A stretch of DNA of 64,000 nucleotides, from assembly GCA_013214575.1 (NCBI GenBank), contig JABSSD010000028.1, forward strand, positions 37,928 to 101,927, given 5' to 3'. The position numbers and the translations under genes were made by a program. Below the pieces are notes generated by a model. The model was not told the DNA's origin. It saw only the letters and a list, made by a program, of their open reading frames with translations, and searched no databases. The first letter of the stretch is position 1, and every line of letters begins with the position of its first letter. Below are positions 63,916-64,000 of the stretch, piece by piece. The stretch is from Paracoccaceae bacterium (GTDB taxonomy: Bacteria > Pseudomonadota > Alphaproteobacteria > Rhodobacterales > Rhodobacteraceae).

Positions 63916-64000
63916 TTATCCTACGGTAACAGTTTCAGGTATGCCAAGAGCTGTGAATTCGTTGAGAATTGCGGCGCGAATTTGGATCTCCGCAACCTGC
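63916..64000 (-). CDS. IS5-family transposase, C-terminal fragment
   Basis: The minus-strand frame ends ...AILNEFTALGIPETVTVG with TAA at 63916-63918. That sequence is typical of the IS903-type transposase C-terminus, and downstream bases still read as the family tail up to LCNKA if the stop is ignored. The start and DDE domain lie outside the window. It may be full-length or degraded there. Confidence 0.7.
   Translation of the reverse strand, partial: QVAEIQIRAAILNEFTALGIPETVTVG

Larger units (their letters stand above)
63862..64000 (-). mobile_element. Partial IS5-family (IS903 group) insertion sequence
   Basis: It begins at the terminal repeat at 63862 and continues past the right edge. 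The rest of the visible part encodes a transposase C-terminus on the minus strand. Only this end is present, so intactness cannot be judged. Confidence 0.75.

Overview
This looks like chromosomal DNA of an alphaproteobacterium, most likely a marine Rhodobacteraceae (Roseobacter group) member. That is inferred from GC-rich coding sequence, from the accB-accC-aat-DUF2155-mlaD-NDUFA12 order, from paired MerR regulators beside a beta-oxidation cluster, and from roseobacter-style intergenic repeats. No rRNA or tRNA gene lies in the window to confirm it. Nearly all of it is core and metabolic housekeeping. The only clear mobile DNA is the end of an IS5/IS903-type element at the right edge.

Layout. 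1-6.4 kb: biotin-dependent acetyl-CoA carboxylase subunits (accB cut by the window edge), aat, then leftward genes for DUF2155, MlaD, an NDUFA12-like complex I factor, a RidA protein, clpX and clpP. 6.6-14 kb: a GlxA-type AraC regulator, an unlisted 59-aa small gene, a U32/TrhP tRNA-hydroxylation protein, an SqrR/BigR-like persulfide sensor with a DUF302 protein, and an overlapping pair encoding a thiamine-diphosphate enzyme and a class III CoA-transferase. 14-20.2 kb: TTC38-like protein followed by opgC-opgG-opgH for periplasmic glucans. 20.5-28 kb: leftward rhodanese and esterase, then the Mrp Na+/H+ antiporter operon (mrpA-B fused, C, D, E, F, G).

28-38.6 kb: a selenium module (FAD oxidoreductase-SelD fusion convergent with mnmH), MarR, SRAP, a secreted 5'-nucleotidase, DUF952-pyrD-ArsC-like, a MATE exporter and two PaaI thioesterases. 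38.7-48 kb: two MerR regulators and a fatty-acid oxidation operon (DmdC-like dehydrogenase, 70-aa protein, LCAD-like dehydrogenase, GST, thiolase, cupin, fadB), preceded by a cluster of ACGT dyads that is a good operator candidate.

48-54.8 kb: a Hint-domain protein lacking the usual cysteine, a sulfotransferase, a DMT transporter, an acyl-CoA synthetase, a membrane protein resembling an inactivated M48 peptidase, and a SPOR protein. 54.9-60.6 kb: a tightly coupled leftward nucleoside-salvage operon (VOC-bicupin fusion, cdd, deoA, deoB, add, upp). 60.7-64 kb: maeB malic enzyme, an SDR, and the IS end.

I found no strong evidence for a wholly new system. The best leads are the thiamine-diphosphate/CoA-transferase pair, the VOC-bicupin fusion heading the deoxynucleoside operon, the ACGT operator cluster, the small 59-aa gene, and the degenerate Hint and M48-like proteins. 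No searches were run. Family assignments rest on recognised motifs and lengths, and start codons were chosen from Shine-Dalgarno spacing and gene overlaps.
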